A stretch of DNA of 32,622 nucleotides from Prevotella sp. (GCA_023666145.1 JAMPCO010000010.1:1-32622), one strand, 5' to 3'. Positions 23,983 through 32,162 are shown, counted from the first letter of the stretch. Notes: generated from the letters alone by a model not told the origin. Translations and numbers: made by a program.

Positions 23983-25000
23983 ATGGAACCAATGAGAAAT
24001 CGTGCGATTGATTTGCTGAAGGGCGTTTGTATTTTGTTTGTTGTTATCACTCATTTTTCCTGGACGGCAAATGAACGTTTAATGCTGGGCTTTCCATTTT
24101 GGATTAACATGGCAATCCCGATTTTTATGTTGGTTGCTGGCTATGTAAACACACTTTCTTATCTGCGCAAAAACATCACGGGGCTGGATCAAGCCTTTTC
24201 CGTGAAAAATTGGCTGAAATCTTTTGTACGTTATACTTTGCCTTTTCTCATCATTTTTGCGCTGGAATCCATTTATCATCTGGTTTTAGGTACGGGTATC
24301 GTTTGGTACGAATATCTGGCTGCCTTGCTTTCGGGCGGCTGGGGACCTGGCAGTTATTTTTTCCCAATTATGGTGCAATTTCTTATCGTTTTCCCGTTTA
24401 TTTTCAAAATCATCCAAAATACGGGGGGGGGGGGTAAAAGGCCTTGGAATTTTATTCCTGGTGAACCTTCTCTGGGAGTTCCTAAAATTTCCCTTCGCGA
24501 TTTCTGCTGAATGTTACCGACTGTTAATCTTTCGCTACATCTTTTTAATTGCTTTTGGCTGCTATACGGCCATTTACGGATTTACCAATATAAAGGTCAA
24601 CGTCATCTCCGTGTTGGGAGCCATGATTGGTTTGGTTTTTATCATCTTAACGCAATATGCCAAATATACGCCGATTATCTTTACTAATTGGACGTCAACT
24701 TGCCTCGTTGCCGCGATGTTGATCATTCCGCTTTTCAATTTAATCGTGTTGAAAATGCCGCGGCCACCGAAGATCTTCAAGCCGATCGAATTGATTGGCA
24801 AAGCATCATACAATATCTACTTTGTTCAAATGGTTTATTATTACTTTGTCAGTCACTTGGTAGAAATTTTAATTGGCGTGCGTTGGGTTGCTTTCACGGT
24901 CAATATAGTGGTTTGCGTGCTGGTGGGGATCATCTTTTATCTGATTGAAACACCAATCACAAAAAAAGTGAATACTGTGATTGCAAAACATCTCAAATAA
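23983..25000 (+). pseudogene. Acyltransferase-3 family membrane protein, interrupted at a 12-G tract
   Basis: Integral membrane acyltransferase of the type that O-acetylates surface sugars or peptidoglycan. The first frame (23983-24510) starts MEPMRNRAIDLLKGVCILFVVITHFSW, where the family's early catalytic His lies in VVITHF, and has several membrane helices. After the G run at 24423-24434 it turns into non-membrane sequence and stops. The continuing helices are in the next frame to 25000. With 11 G the junction becomes TGGGVKGLGILFLVNLLWEF, an ordinary membrane helix, giving about 338 aa. The gene is thus OFF as assembled: phase variation, mutation or sequencing error. Its 5' end abuts the island, and no ribosome site is seen, so the native promoter may have been displaced. 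Confidence 0.82.
24423..24434 (+). repeat. Poly-G tract (12 G) inside the acyltransferase gene
   Basis: Twelve consecutive G followed by TAA. Loss of one G, or gain of two, restores the full reading frame. Tracts of this length slip readily during replication. Confidence 0.85.
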
Positions 25001-25050
25001 AGTGAGATATTTGGGTTGGCAAATTGTTATAGAGATGTTAGATAAAAACG

Positions 25051-25599
25051 ATGGAAAACGTAATCCAAATTTTTAGTGACTTGCAAAATCAACAGTCCAT
25101 GGAGCAGGCGCTTGATTGGTATGGGGAGCGGTTAATGCGGTTTATTAACTGCTATGTCAGGGACCTTTACCAAGCCGAAGATTTAATGATGGAAGTTTTT
25201 GTGGGACTTTTGGTGCGGAAACCAGTTTTCGAACACGAATACCAAGTGCAGGCGTACCTGTATCGTACCGCCAAAAACAAAGCAATTAACTATTTAAGGA
25301 AACGCAAACGTTTGGTAACGCTTAACGACCAAATTTTGCAAGATCTTTCCGCTTTGGAAAACACCTTGTATCGTTCGGCGTTGGATAAGAAACTGCACCA
25401 AGCCATGGCGAAAATCAATCCTAAATACCAACAAATTTTGACGCTGAGTTATTTTGACGGTTTCAAAAATGCGGAAATTGCCCAAGTGCTGGCTGTCAAC
25501 GAAAAGGCGGTAGTTAATCTGAAACACCGTGCAAAAAAGAAATTAAACCAAGTTTTACGTAAAGAGAATTTTGTCTTTGATTATAAGGAGGAGCAATGA
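25051..25599 (+). CDS. ECF-type sigma-70 family sigma factor
   Basis: A 182-aa sigma factor with region 2 (FINCYVRDLYQAEDLMMEVFVGLLVRKP, then AYLYRTAKNKAINYLRKRKR) and region 4 (LHQAMAKINPKYQQILTLSYFDGFKNAEIAQVLAVNEKAVVNLKHRAKKKL overall pattern), and no regions 1 or 3, as in ECF factors. It directs RNA polymerase to a small regulon, typically for envelope stress. The stop overlaps the downstream membrane-protein start (ATGA), the usual sigma/anti-sigma layout. A possible promoter, TTGGCA (25016-25021), 17 bases, TAGATA (25039-25044), would start transcription at or near the ATG, giving a leaderless message; there is no clear ribosome site. Confidence 0.88.
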   Translation: MENVIQIFSDLQNQQSMEQALDWYGERLMRFINCYVRDLYQAEDLMMEVFVGLLVRKPVFEHEYQVQAYLYRTAKNKAINYLRKRKRLVTLNDQILQDLSALENTLYRSALDKKLHQAMAKINPKYQQILTLSYFDGFKNAEIAQVLAVNEKAVVNLKHRAKKKLNQVLRKENFVFDYKEEQ

Positions 25600-27128
25600 A
25601 AACGAATCAAACAAGAGCGACCGAAATTTTTCACCGCGCGGCAGCCTATCAGGCCAATGTTGCCGACAACCTAGTGGATGCCAGAATTTCCCGTCCGCGG
25701 CAAGTCATACTGCGGTGGGTGGCGAGTGTGCTGGTGGTAATTTTATTGATGGGAACGGGGATCGGTCTATCTATCGGTTTATGGAAGGATCGTAGTGACG
25801 ATAATGGCATAGCTAATTTTGATAAAATGTACATTGCCAATTTTGCCAATTACCAAGCCATTGGCACGGGGAGTATTGGTGCCAATGCGCAAGTGCAACC
25901 CCAGGCGCTGGGGGCGACGCCCGTGAGCACGCAAAATACCGACGGAAAACGCTACTTAGTGGGCGTGGATCAGCATAATCATGTGGAACGTTGTCGGGTT
26001 AGCCGCCGCCCATTAAGAGACGGAACACAAGATGACGAATCTTACGCAATCGATTATCAAGTTGAAAAAATCTATTCGTTTACGCGGTACACTTTTGTGT
26101 CCTTTACGTCTGTGGATTACAATGTTTACAATAGTGATTGGCTTGATTTTTACTGTTATAAATCCTATGTCATTGATAATTTAACGGGGAAATTTTATTC
26201 GTTGAATGTGTTTACTGAAAAGTATGACTATCCAGTGCTTTATTTAGGGGCTAATGGTTATTTAAAAGATGGTTACAATTGTGATTTGTTCGAAAGTGAA
26301 GATGCTGTTTTTGTCACGGTTGGTTCGCCGTCTTATAATACTAACCGATCAATCTATAAAATTTATGTTCAAGGCGAAGACCTGGTGATCGAGGAAGTTT
26401 TTGATTATTCTTTGAATTTGGGTGTTGAGGATTATTTTGTTGATAAAGATAACAATATTTATTTAGGTGCAGTTTATGATTATAATTATTTTAATCAAGA
26501 TATCGTACGCTATCACTATAAATACCTGATTAGTAATGGTAAATTGATCAATTTGGCGGAAAAAATTGAGAGCACGGAAGCGTGGATTTTTCGTTCGCTG
26601 AATGGTGTTTGTTATCTGATGGAACGAAAATCCAATTCTTATTATGATTATACGATCTCTCAATACTTTGGCGCGGATGGGCAATTGCACGATAATGATT
26701 TTGACGGCTGTGATTATTTTTTTGAAAAAGCCGAAAAGGTCAAATCCGTGGGTAATACCGAATATTATCTCCACAAAAATGAATTGTACCGCGTGACTTG
26801 GGAGAATGAAGTACAATTCACCGTCGAAAAAATTGATTTTTCGCGCGACGTTGACATTAAAGGCTACGTGGCAACCCAAGATTACCTTTACATAATCGAA
26901 GAGAACCAAGTTTCCCAAATTGCGATTACCACGGGGGACGTGACTGCATTGCAAAGTGATTACTTTTTTACCGCGATTCAAACCGACTATTTGGGTAATG
27001 TTGTCTTTAATGGTAACGATGCTGCTATGAACAAAATTATTGGTACGATTGCTAACGACGGCGAGATTACAATTCTGACCCAAGCGCGTGATTACCAAAT
27101 TTATTATATTGCGCCCGTTAACCATTGA
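25596..27128 (+). CDS. Membrane-anchored anti-sigma-like protein with large exposed domain
   Basis: A 510-aa protein coupled by ATGA to the sigma factor. The N-terminal ~36 residues are cytoplasmic and would contact the sigma factor. One membrane helix (about 38-62, VILRWVASVLVVILLMGTGIGL) follows, then about 440 exterior residues rich in Tyr, Asp and Asn with repeating strand units (DNNIYLGAVYDYNYF, NGVCYLMERKSNSYYDY), suggesting a propeller-like sensor domain. AAGGAGGAG precedes the ATG. By position and topology it is the anti-sigma or sensor partner; no named anti-sigma domain (such as the zinc HxxxCxxC) is seen. Confidence 0.75.
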   Translation: MKTNQTRATEIFHRAAAYQANVADNLVDARISRPRQVILRWVASVLVVILLMGTGIGLSIGLWKDRSDDNGIANFDKMYIANFANYQAIGTGSIGANAQVQPQALGATPVSTQNTDGKRYLVGVDQHNHVERCRVSRRPLRDGTQDDESYAIDYQVEKIYSFTRYTFVSFTSVDYNVYNSDWLDFYCYKSYVIDNLTGKFYSLNVFTEKYDYPVLYLGANGYLKDGYNCDLFESEDAVFVTVGSPSYNTNRSIYKIYVQGEDLVIEEVFDYSLNLGVEDYFVDKDNNIYLGAVYDYNYFNQDIVRYHYKYLISNGKLINLAEKIESTEAWIFRSLNGVCYLMERKSNSYYDYTISQYFGADGQLHDNDFDGCDYFFEKAEKVKSVGNTEYYLHKNELYRVTWENEVQFTVEKIDFSRDVDIKGYVATQDYLYIIEENQVSQIAITTGDVTALQSDYFFTAIQTDYLGNVVFNGNDAAMNKIIGTIANDGEITILTQARDYQIYYIAPVNH

Positions 27129-27151
27129 CGGCAACTATGGCTGTGAAAAAA

Positions 27152-27181
27152 TTGGACAAAGTGCCGTGAATGGTGTACAAT
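27152..27181 (+). promoter_or_regulatory. Promoter of tRNA-Ala(GGC)
   Basis: TTGGAC (27152-27157), 18 bases, then TACAAT (27176-27181), ending 11 bases before the tRNA 5' end. Confidence 0.55.
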
Positions 27182-27192
27182 GAAAATTGTAC

Positions 27193-27268
<76 letters not shown>

Positions 27269-27310
27269 AAATTACGTAAAATGAACACGGGCTGGGGAGT
27301 ATTGCCGCAA

Positions 27311-27814
27311 TTATTTAATGTAGGTCGTCGCCAGCGGGTGGTCGTCGGGGGCGATACTGACTTCAGCAAAAGCCAACGCCCGCAAGCAGGCGGCTTCGCG
27401 ACGGGCGTCGGGACAGCGTAAAAACCAAATATCGACGGCTTCCCACACGAAGACCCAGTCGGTAATATTGAGAATTTCGGTCAAAAGATAAATATCAGCA
27501 AAGTTTTGTGCTAAAAAGTCCAACACTAAAGTAAACACCCCTAAAATCATCATGATGATGGCTAACCCGTTAAGCCGCTTCAATGCGCGTTTGGCGGTGT
27601 CGTAAGCGTCGTGGAAATGGTGGTGGACGCATTGGGCGACTTCGGTCGCTTCAAATTCATTGCTGTCGGTATGGATTTTGATTAAGAATTGTTGTTGGCG
27701 GTGCGCCACCAATTGGTTGGCTTTGGTGGATAACAAGTCGCTGAATTCGGGGTTCAAATGATCGTCAGTGTAATTGAAAGTCGAAAATAATTGCTCGCGA
27801 GCAGTGACTTTCAC
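27311..27814 (-). CDS. Small membrane protein with a slippery N-terminal C tract
   Basis: A 167-aa protein with an N-terminal hydrophilic region (residues 1-85, His-rich around HHHFHDAYDTAKRALKRL), two membrane segments (about 86-104, LAIIMMILGVFTLVLDFLA, and about 108-131) and a basic C-terminus. It has the look of a SLATT-type or similar two-helix membrane protein, but that is uncertain. The GTG start at 27814 has no ribosome site. Upstream ATG 27851 (ATG ATT A, then the C run) would be in frame if the run at 27833-27844 had 11 instead of 12 C; as assembled it stops soon after. TTGACA and TAACTT, 17 bases apart, stand just upstream on the minus strand. The gene may therefore be phase variable. 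Confidence 0.65.
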   Translation of the reverse strand: MKVTAREQLFSTFNYTDDHLNPEFSDLLSTKANQLVAHRQQQFLIKIHTDSNEFEATEVAQCVHHHFHDAYDTAKRALKRLNGLAIIMMILGVFTLVLDFLAQNFADIYLLTEILNITDWVFVWEAVDIWFLRCPDARREAACLRALAFAEVSIAPDDHPLATTYIK

Positions 27815-27832
27815 ATCAATAATTTTACAAAT

Positions 27833-27844
27833 GGGGGGGGGGGG
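27833..27844 (-). repeat. Poly-C tract (12 C on the minus strand) at the start of the small membrane protein gene
   Basis: Second 12-base homopolymer of the window, again followed by TAA on the plus strand. A change to 11 would link ATG 27851 with the open frame that ends at 27311. Confidence 0.85.
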
Positions 27845-27940
27845 TAATCATTGTTAATTGTAAGTTACTTGATTTTGGTTGACTTGTCAATCAATAAAAT
27901 AAATATTTACATATTAAGTAATTTTTGATATAAAAGCAGT

Positions 27941-28555
27941 ATGGATAAAAGAAAACAAAATCACAATAACAATAAAAGTACAGCATCAGATGTTCTTACC
28001 AATGCTGGAATTGGTTTAGGCCTCGCAACCTTTATGTTGGCTGCGGCACCTGATAATTCTGCGGCAAAGATCCACGATTTAACGCCCTTACAGTCGGTCG
28101 CAATCGATGCCCCGTATACGCAGCAAGCCTTAATGCAAGGTGAGATTGATAAGGATTACCACGGCTTTATCAGTCGTTACCGTGATGTTTTATTGCACTG
28201 TGATGATCAGATCAAACAGCAAATGGATGCGGTCATGCGGGAGAGATTTCAATGTGGTTTCGCGCAAATTTGGGCTTTGGATGAATTAGACTTCTCGTCT
28301 TGTCTCAATTTCTTGTGTTCGAAAGATGCGGCTTTTAAGTCGCTTTACCAAAAGGCTGACCAGCAATACACCGCCAAGGTCGAACAAGCCAAAAAGGCTG
28401 GTACCGCTTTTGAATACTATCGTCCACGGGTGCGTGAAAGCATGACCGAAACGGTGGTCGCCGTCGACGAAAAAAATCACAACGAAACCGTGCAACAAAC
28501 AATTACGGACGCGCAAGGAAAAGCAGTTACTTACGAATTTGAACGTGAAAGATAA
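27941..28555 (+). CDS. Uncharacterised 204-aa protein
   Basis: A soluble, acidic to neutral protein without clear membrane helix; residues ~18-38 (DVLTNAGIGLGLATFMLAAAPDNSAA) are moderately hydrophobic and could be a weak signal or anchor. The rest is helical (QQMDAVMRERFQCGFAQIW) and contains four Cys. No family is recognised. There is no ribosome site before ATG 27941. A TATAAA-like box lies eight bases upstream of it and TTGACT further up, so a short leader or leaderless transcript is possible. It diverges from the phase-variable membrane gene, with which it shares the AT-rich promoter region 27845-27940. Confidence 0.7.
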   Translation: MDKRKQNHNNNKSTASDVLTNAGIGLGLATFMLAAAPDNSAAKIHDLTPLQSVAIDAPYTQQALMQGEIDKDYHGFISRYRDVLLHCDDQIKQQMDAVMRERFQCGFAQIWALDELDFSSCLNFLCSKDAAFKSLYQKADQQYTAKVEQAKKAGTAFEYYRPRVRESMTETVVAVDEKNHNETVQQTITDAQGKAVTYEFERER

Positions 28556-28577
28556 TCATCTGTACCCAGAAAAAGAC

Positions 28578-28606
28578 TTGAAAAAAAATGCAGACCGTGG
28601 TAGAGT
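28578..28606 (+). promoter_or_regulatory. Promoter of tRNA-Val and the downstream DUF6273-like gene
   Basis: TTGAAA (28578-28583), 17 bases, TAGAGT (28601-28606), eight bases before the tRNA. It lies just behind the stop of the 204-aa gene. Confidence 0.6.
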
Positions 28607-28614
28607 ATGATTAC

Positions 28615-28690
28615 GGGCAATTAACTCAGTTGGGAGAGTGTCTCCTTCACGTGGAGAAAGTCGTGGGTTCAAGTCCTACATTGCCCACCA
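28615..28690 (+). tRNA. tRNA-Val, anticodon CAC
   Basis: Acceptor GGGCAAT pairs with ATTGCCC. Anticodon stem TCTCC/GGAGA with loop TTCACGT, so anticodon CAC. T arm GTGGG/CCTAC around TTCAAGT; A discriminator and CCA encoded. Only two bases separate it from the next ATG. Confidence 0.93.
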
Positions 28691-28692
28691 TT

Positions 28693-29736
28693 ATGCAATG
28701 GACCGATTTAGTCGAGAGAGTGCGCATTGCGAACACTGATGAAAATCAAAAGACCGGTAATGCATCTTTTGATACTGACGATTATGTGTATTTAGATGCG
28801 TGTGATGAAGTCAAAAATTTACCCGCCAACCAAAGGAGCGCCACGCTCACGGACTGGGCGTACTTGCACGACGGTTATCGTCCATGGGATCGAAAAGCCA
28901 CTAATCTTTGGTTACGTTCCGCCCATTCCAATGATTGTGCTTGTGTAATCGATCATGACGGCGACCTTTCCTTGCGTGATGCTTTCAGAATCGGTATCTG
29001 CCTGTGTCCCGTTTTGCATCTGAAACTTTCTTCTTTCCTTGCGGCGCGTAGAGTTACGCGTGATTTTGGCAAAATTGGCTCCCATACCATTCAAATGGGG
29101 ACATATCCACAAACGAAGGTATCGCCAAACGAGAGAGATTATTTTGAACAACAATTAAAATTGGGCAAAATCAGAAAAACTGGAAAACAATATTTTGGCC
29201 GTCGCCAAAATGATGGCTCTTTTGTCATGCATGATGAATATGTGATTGGCGGTGAAAAATATGTGCGTGTTTACCTCAATCAAGGTTTTATCACCTGTGA
29301 ATGGGTCAAAGTTGAACCTGTTGTTTGGCGCGTGCGTAACTGGGACGAATTGCCGACGTCAATCAATCCAAAAGGGAATGGTAAGGCGAAATTGATTGAT
29401 TTGCGCAGTGAGGAAGCCATTATAAGCGGCATTCCTTTCTATCCAGAACATGGTGATGTGCGGGGACGTGACACAATGTGGCAAAATAGCGTGATTCGTG
29501 CATACTTGAATGGCTATGACCTGCATCAAGAAATTGATCGTGGAAACGGGAACAGCAAATACAAAAACAAAGAGAACTTTGATTTCCGCGGAAAAGGCTT
29601 GTTTACCGAAATATTTGGTGGAACAGAGTTAGCGCAAACAGCACAAAAGATTCAAAAACCAAAATTGAAAAAATTCCAAGCACCAAATCCGTATGACTGC
29701 GTCGTTAATGATTTAACCAATGAACGAGAAATATAA
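28693..29736 (+). CDS. DUF6273-like protein with rearranged domain order
   Basis: A 347-aa protein starting two bases after tRNA-Val. A longer open frame reaches back through the tRNA but cannot be real. Near the N-terminus (about 61-103) is a block WLRSAHSNDCACVIDHDGD then GICLCPVLHLKL, the WLRS...V...G....G.RPALHL signature of DUF6273-type surface proteins. This is followed by IQMGTYPQTKVS, KYVRVYLN, VEPVVWRVRNWDE and WQNSVIRAYLNGYD. In the usual arrangement the WLRS block comes last, so the domain seems circularly permuted or two partial domains are joined. No signal peptide is seen. It must be translated from an RNA processed at the tRNA 3' end, with no room for a ribosome site outside the tRNA. 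Confidence 0.72.
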   Translation: MQWTDLVERVRIANTDENQKTGNASFDTDDYVYLDACDEVKNLPANQRSATLTDWAYLHDGYRPWDRKATNLWLRSAHSNDCACVIDHDGDLSLRDAFRIGICLCPVLHLKLSSFLAARRVTRDFGKIGSHTIQMGTYPQTKVSPNERDYFEQQLKLGKIRKTGKQYFGRRQNDGSFVMHDEYVIGGEKYVRVYLNQGFITCEWVKVEPVVWRVRNWDELPTSINPKGNGKAKLIDLRSEEAIISGIPFYPEHGDVRGRDTMWQNSVIRAYLNGYDLHQEIDRGNGNSKYKNKENFDFRGKGLFTEIFGGTELAQTAQKIQKPKLKKFQAPNPYDCVVNDLTNEREI

Positions 29737-29781
29737 AGATTTAACCCGCAAGACAAGGTATGAAGTATGTTGAAATAATTT

Positions 29782-29856
29782 TGGTAGTGCCGGCGGGAGT
29801 CGAACCCGCCATACCGCCGTGAAAGGGCGGTGTCTTAACCGATTGACCACGGCACC
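29782..29856 (-). tRNA. tRNA-Glu, anticodon TTC
   Basis: On the minus strand, acceptor GGTGCCG pairs with CGGCACT. Anticodon stem CCGCC/GGCGG with loop CTTTCAC, so anticodon TTC. T arm GCGGG-TTCGACT-CCCGC, and A plus CCA are encoded. Confidence 0.95.
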
Positions 29857-29867
29857 ATACTATTAAT

Positions 29868-29896
29868 AGTATAGCATGGCATTCCGCGTTCGGCAA
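29868..29896 (-). promoter_or_regulatory. Promoter of tRNA-Glu
   Basis: On the minus strand TTGCCG (29896-29891), 17 bases, TATACT (29873-29868), 11 bases before the tRNA. It begins directly after the terminator of the preceding gene. Confidence 0.6.
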
Positions 29897-29900
29897 GCAT

Positions 29901-29924
29901 AAAAAACCGCGGGGTGGCCGCGGT
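29901..29924 (-). terminator. Rho-independent terminator after the Cys-rich membrane protein gene
   Basis: On the minus strand ACCGCGG, five-base loop, CCGCGGT, then a T run. It is seven bases past the stop at 29931. Confidence 0.85.
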
Positions 29925-29930
29925 GGTGGG

Positions 29931-30332
29931 TTAAAAGACAATGTTGTTGGATGTGCAGTTGTGACACGTCGCGCCAAACGGGGTACCCCAATTCACGGGC
30001 ATGACGCCTTGGCTCCAATACGGGACGGTTGATTGGTAGGTGCAGGGGCAGCCATTGCTTTGGGAAAAAGGCACGCCATAGGTGACGTTGCACGGTTGGG
30101 TGGTACTGGTTGTGCGGTTAGCGTTGCAGCCGCAGCCGTTGTTGTTCTGGGCGGTGGGGTTGTTGCTTTGACTGCTGACATTGTTGTCGCTGTCTTCACT
30201 GGCTTGCCATTTGGCCAGCAATGCCAGGATAATTAACAGAATTGTGGTGTTATTGGCTAAGTTAATGTTGTTGCAACGGGCGTAAAATCCCAAACCGATC
30301 AGTGCGACGATTAAATTTTTGGATAAATTCAT
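29931..30332 (-). CDS. Cysteine-rich membrane protein, unknown
   Basis: A 133-aa protein with two short hydrophobic N-terminal segments (about 7-18 and 27-40, NNTTILLIILALLAKW), an Asn/Ser/Gln-rich linker, and a C-terminal half holding eight cysteines in CxC and CxxC settings (NNGCGCN, SNGCPCTY, TCHNC). The design resembles small spore-coat or surface proteins of sporulating Clostridia, but no family is recognised. AAGGAG precedes ATG 30332 by ten bases. It lies 21 bp after the next minus-strand gene, so both probably form one transcript ending at the terminator 29901-29924. Confidence 0.75.
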   Translation of the reverse strand: MNLSKNLIVALIGLGFYARCNNINLANNTTILLIILALLAKWQASEDSDNNVSSQSNNPTAQNNNGCGCNANRTTSTTQPCNVTYGVPFSQSNGCPCTYQSTVPYWSQGVMPVNWGTPFGATCHNCTSNNIVF

Positions 30333-30353
30333 AGCATATACTCCTTTTTACTT

Positions 30354-30923
30354 TTAATAAACTTTTCCGCGGGGGAATAAGGGTTGGTTCAAGAAATTTT
30401 GGCTTTCGCTGCATTGGTTGTTTTCGGCACGTTGTAACGGTGCGTAACCGTAAGTCGGAATCAACAAGTCGGTCGTCGCGGTGATGCGAACCAAAATTTT
30501 GCTTGTGGCGCAAGCAATCGTCGCTGTGTCGGTGGTGGTGGTAGCGCTGTCGTGCCCGAACGCGCCTTCGGCGGTAATCGTGTACGGGAATGCCGTGTCT
30601 TCGGGGATAAACAGGACGATGCTGATGTTTTTGGCTACGCTGGTGTGCGTTTCAATTTGGACATTGTTCGCGTCGGTTAAGGTCATGGTTAGCGGAATTT
30701 GCACGGTCGCAGTCACACGGGAGCAACGGGTATTGTCGCCCAGTGGGGTAATCACGATGTTTGTCATTTGGGTTTCGGTGGCAACGGCTTGGATTTTGTT
30801 CACGATGAACGGTTCCACGGCGGTCGAAGGAATGGTGCCACTGGGGATTTGCAATTGTGCATCTTGGGTAACGACCATCGCGCTGTCTAACACGCGCGGT
30901 ACAGAAACCACAACTCGGTTCAT
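30354..30923 (-). CDS. Uncharacterised beta-rich protein, possibly spore or surface related
   Basis: A 189-aa protein from ATG 30923 (GGAG eight bases upstream; an in-frame start six codons earlier lacks one). It is composed of Thr/Val/Ile-rich strands (TNIVITPLGDNTRCSRVTATVQIPLTMTLTD, NISIVLFIPED, KILVRITATTDLLIPTYGYAPL in parts) with a Pro/Tyr-rich C-terminus, and no signal peptide or membrane helix. The overall look is like small assembly proteins of spore coats or S-layers; I cannot name a family. It is co-oriented with the Cys-rich membrane protein 21 bp downstream. Confidence 0.72.
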   Translation of the reverse strand: MNRVVVSVPRVLDSAMVVTQDAQLQIPSGTIPSTAVEPFIVNKIQAVATETQMTNIVITPLGDNTRCSRVTATVQIPLTMTLTDANNVQIETHTSVAKNISIVLFIPEDTAFPYTITAEGAFGHDSATTTTDTATIACATSKILVRITATTDLLIPTYGYAPLQRAENNQCSESQNFLNQPLFPRGKVY

Positions 30924-30976
30924 AGTTTGTTCTCCTTTCATGTGCTTTATTTATGCAGTAAATATTTTTTGTGTGA

Positions 30977-32074
30977 ATGCGGATACTACCTTTGATGACA
31001 AAAAAATTTTGGTGGCGGTTGGGTGCCTTAGTATTAGCAGCAGTTTTGTTGGCGGGCTTTTTTGCGGGCGTGGTGTGGCTGGCAGGGACGCGGGTCACCG
31101 CTTATGTCAATGCCGCCGATGCGATGGTGGGCGGCACTTCGGCGCGCGGGATGTGCACGATGGACGTGGCGACCGGGCGCGTGTTATTTGCCCATAACGC
31201 CGACCAGCCCATGGGGATGGCGTCCACAACCAAAGTGGTGACCGCTTTGACGGTGTTAGAACATTGTCAAGATTTGGATACCAAAATGCGCGTGGCGGAT
31301 GCGGCCATTGGAATTGAAGGCAGCAGTATTTATTTGCAAAAAGGCGAACAATTAACCGTGCGTGAATTGCTCTATGGTTTGATGTTGCGTTCGGGTAATG
31401 ATGCCGCGGTGGCGTTGGCTTTGGCGGTGGCGCCCAGTATCGCCGAGTTTGCGGCACTGATGAACCAGACCGCGGCCAAATACGGTGCAACCAAAACCCA
31501 TTTCATGAATCCGCACGGTTTAGATGACCCCGACCATTACACGACGGCGCGGGATTTGGCCAAATTGAGTGCGGTGGCTTTACAAAACCCGACTTTTGTG
31601 GAAATTTGTTCCGCCCAAGAAAAACGCATTGACGGGGTGGATGGTCCGCGCTTGTTAATCAACAAAAACAAATTATTGAAATCGTTGGATGGTTGTATCG
31701 GGGTCAAAACGGGGTACACAAAAAAAACGGGGCGTTCCTTTGTGGGCGCGCGGGAAGTCGACGGACAAAAAATTGTTTGCGTGGTCTTAAACTGTGGGCC
31801 GATGTTCCCCGAAAGTGCGCAATTGTTAAAGGACGCCGACGCGCTTTACCACAACAAAACGGTCTTAAGCGCGGAAGAAATTTTTGTCGACCAACACGGT
31901 ACCAAAGGTTTGGCACTCAGTGATTTCAGTTACCCGTTGACCCAAGCCGAATTGGAACGCTTGGAAATTACGATTATTGAAAATACGGTCATCATCAAAT
32001 TAGATGGCACCACGATTTACCAAGGCGATTGCGTCAATATCGGTGACGGGTCGCCTGGCGCCAACGCACGGTAA
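30977..32074 (+). CDS. D-alanyl-D-alanine carboxypeptidase (penicillin-binding protein, DacA/DacF-like)
   Basis: Removes the terminal D-Ala of peptidoglycan stem peptides outside the membrane. The 365-aa protein has an N-terminal membrane anchor (about 14-37, RLGALVLAAVLLAGFFAGVVWLA) and the three class motifs of low-molecular-weight PBPs: STTK at 83-86 with nucleophile Ser83, SGN at 139-141, and KTG at 244-246. The last ~70 residues, with alternating strands, fit the C-terminal beta domain. No ribosome site is evident, and a second ATG at 30995 is an equally possible start. It faces the small membrane protein across a shared hairpin terminator. Peptidoglycan synthesis is thus certain for this host, ruling out Mollicutes. 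Confidence 0.94.
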   Translation: MRILPLMTKKFWWRLGALVLAAVLLAGFFAGVVWLAGTRVTAYVNAADAMVGGTSARGMCTMDVATGRVLFAHNADQPMGMASTTKVVTALTVLEHCQDLDTKMRVADAAIGIEGSSIYLQKGEQLTVRELLYGLMLRSGNDAAVALALAVAPSIAEFAALMNQTAAKYGATKTHFMNPHGLDDPDHYTTARDLAKLSAVALQNPTFVEICSAQEKRIDGVDGPRLLINKNKLLKSLDGCIGVKTGYTKKTGRSFVGAREVDGQKIVCVVLNCGPMFPESAQLLKDADALYHNKTVLSAEEIFVDQHGTKGLALSDFSYPLTQAELERLEITIIENTVIIKLDGTTIYQGDCVNIGDGSPGANAR

Positions 32075-32111
32075 ATGTGCGCGCGGTCGTCATAAGTTTA
32101 GTTTCACAAGC

Positions 32112-32138
32112 AAAAACTGCCCTGGCATGCAGGGCAGT
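32112..32138 (-). terminator. Hairpin terminator between convergent genes
   Basis: ACTGCCCTG (32116-32124) pairs with CAGGGCAGT (32130-32138) across a five-base loop. On the minus strand a T run follows, so it chiefly ends the minus-strand gene at 32163-32474, and it may slow transcripts from the carboxypeptidase. Confidence 0.78.
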
Positions 32139-32162
32139 TGGATAGGAACAAACAAAGATGGT

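Noticed and set aside
26463..27134. 223-codon minus-strand frame
   Set aside because: Antisense shadow of the anti-sigma-like gene, which has the ribosome site, coupling and membrane helix.
28588..28692. Upstream extension of the DUF6273-like gene
   Set aside because: The added codons are the tRNA-Val gene and its promoter region.
28870..29020. DUF6273-like block as target of a diversity-generating retroelement
   Set aside because: No reverse transcriptase or template repeat in the window.
30481..31197. 238-codon plus-strand frame
   Set aside because: Antisense to the 189-aa gene and running into the carboxypeptidase in another frame; low-complexity shadow.
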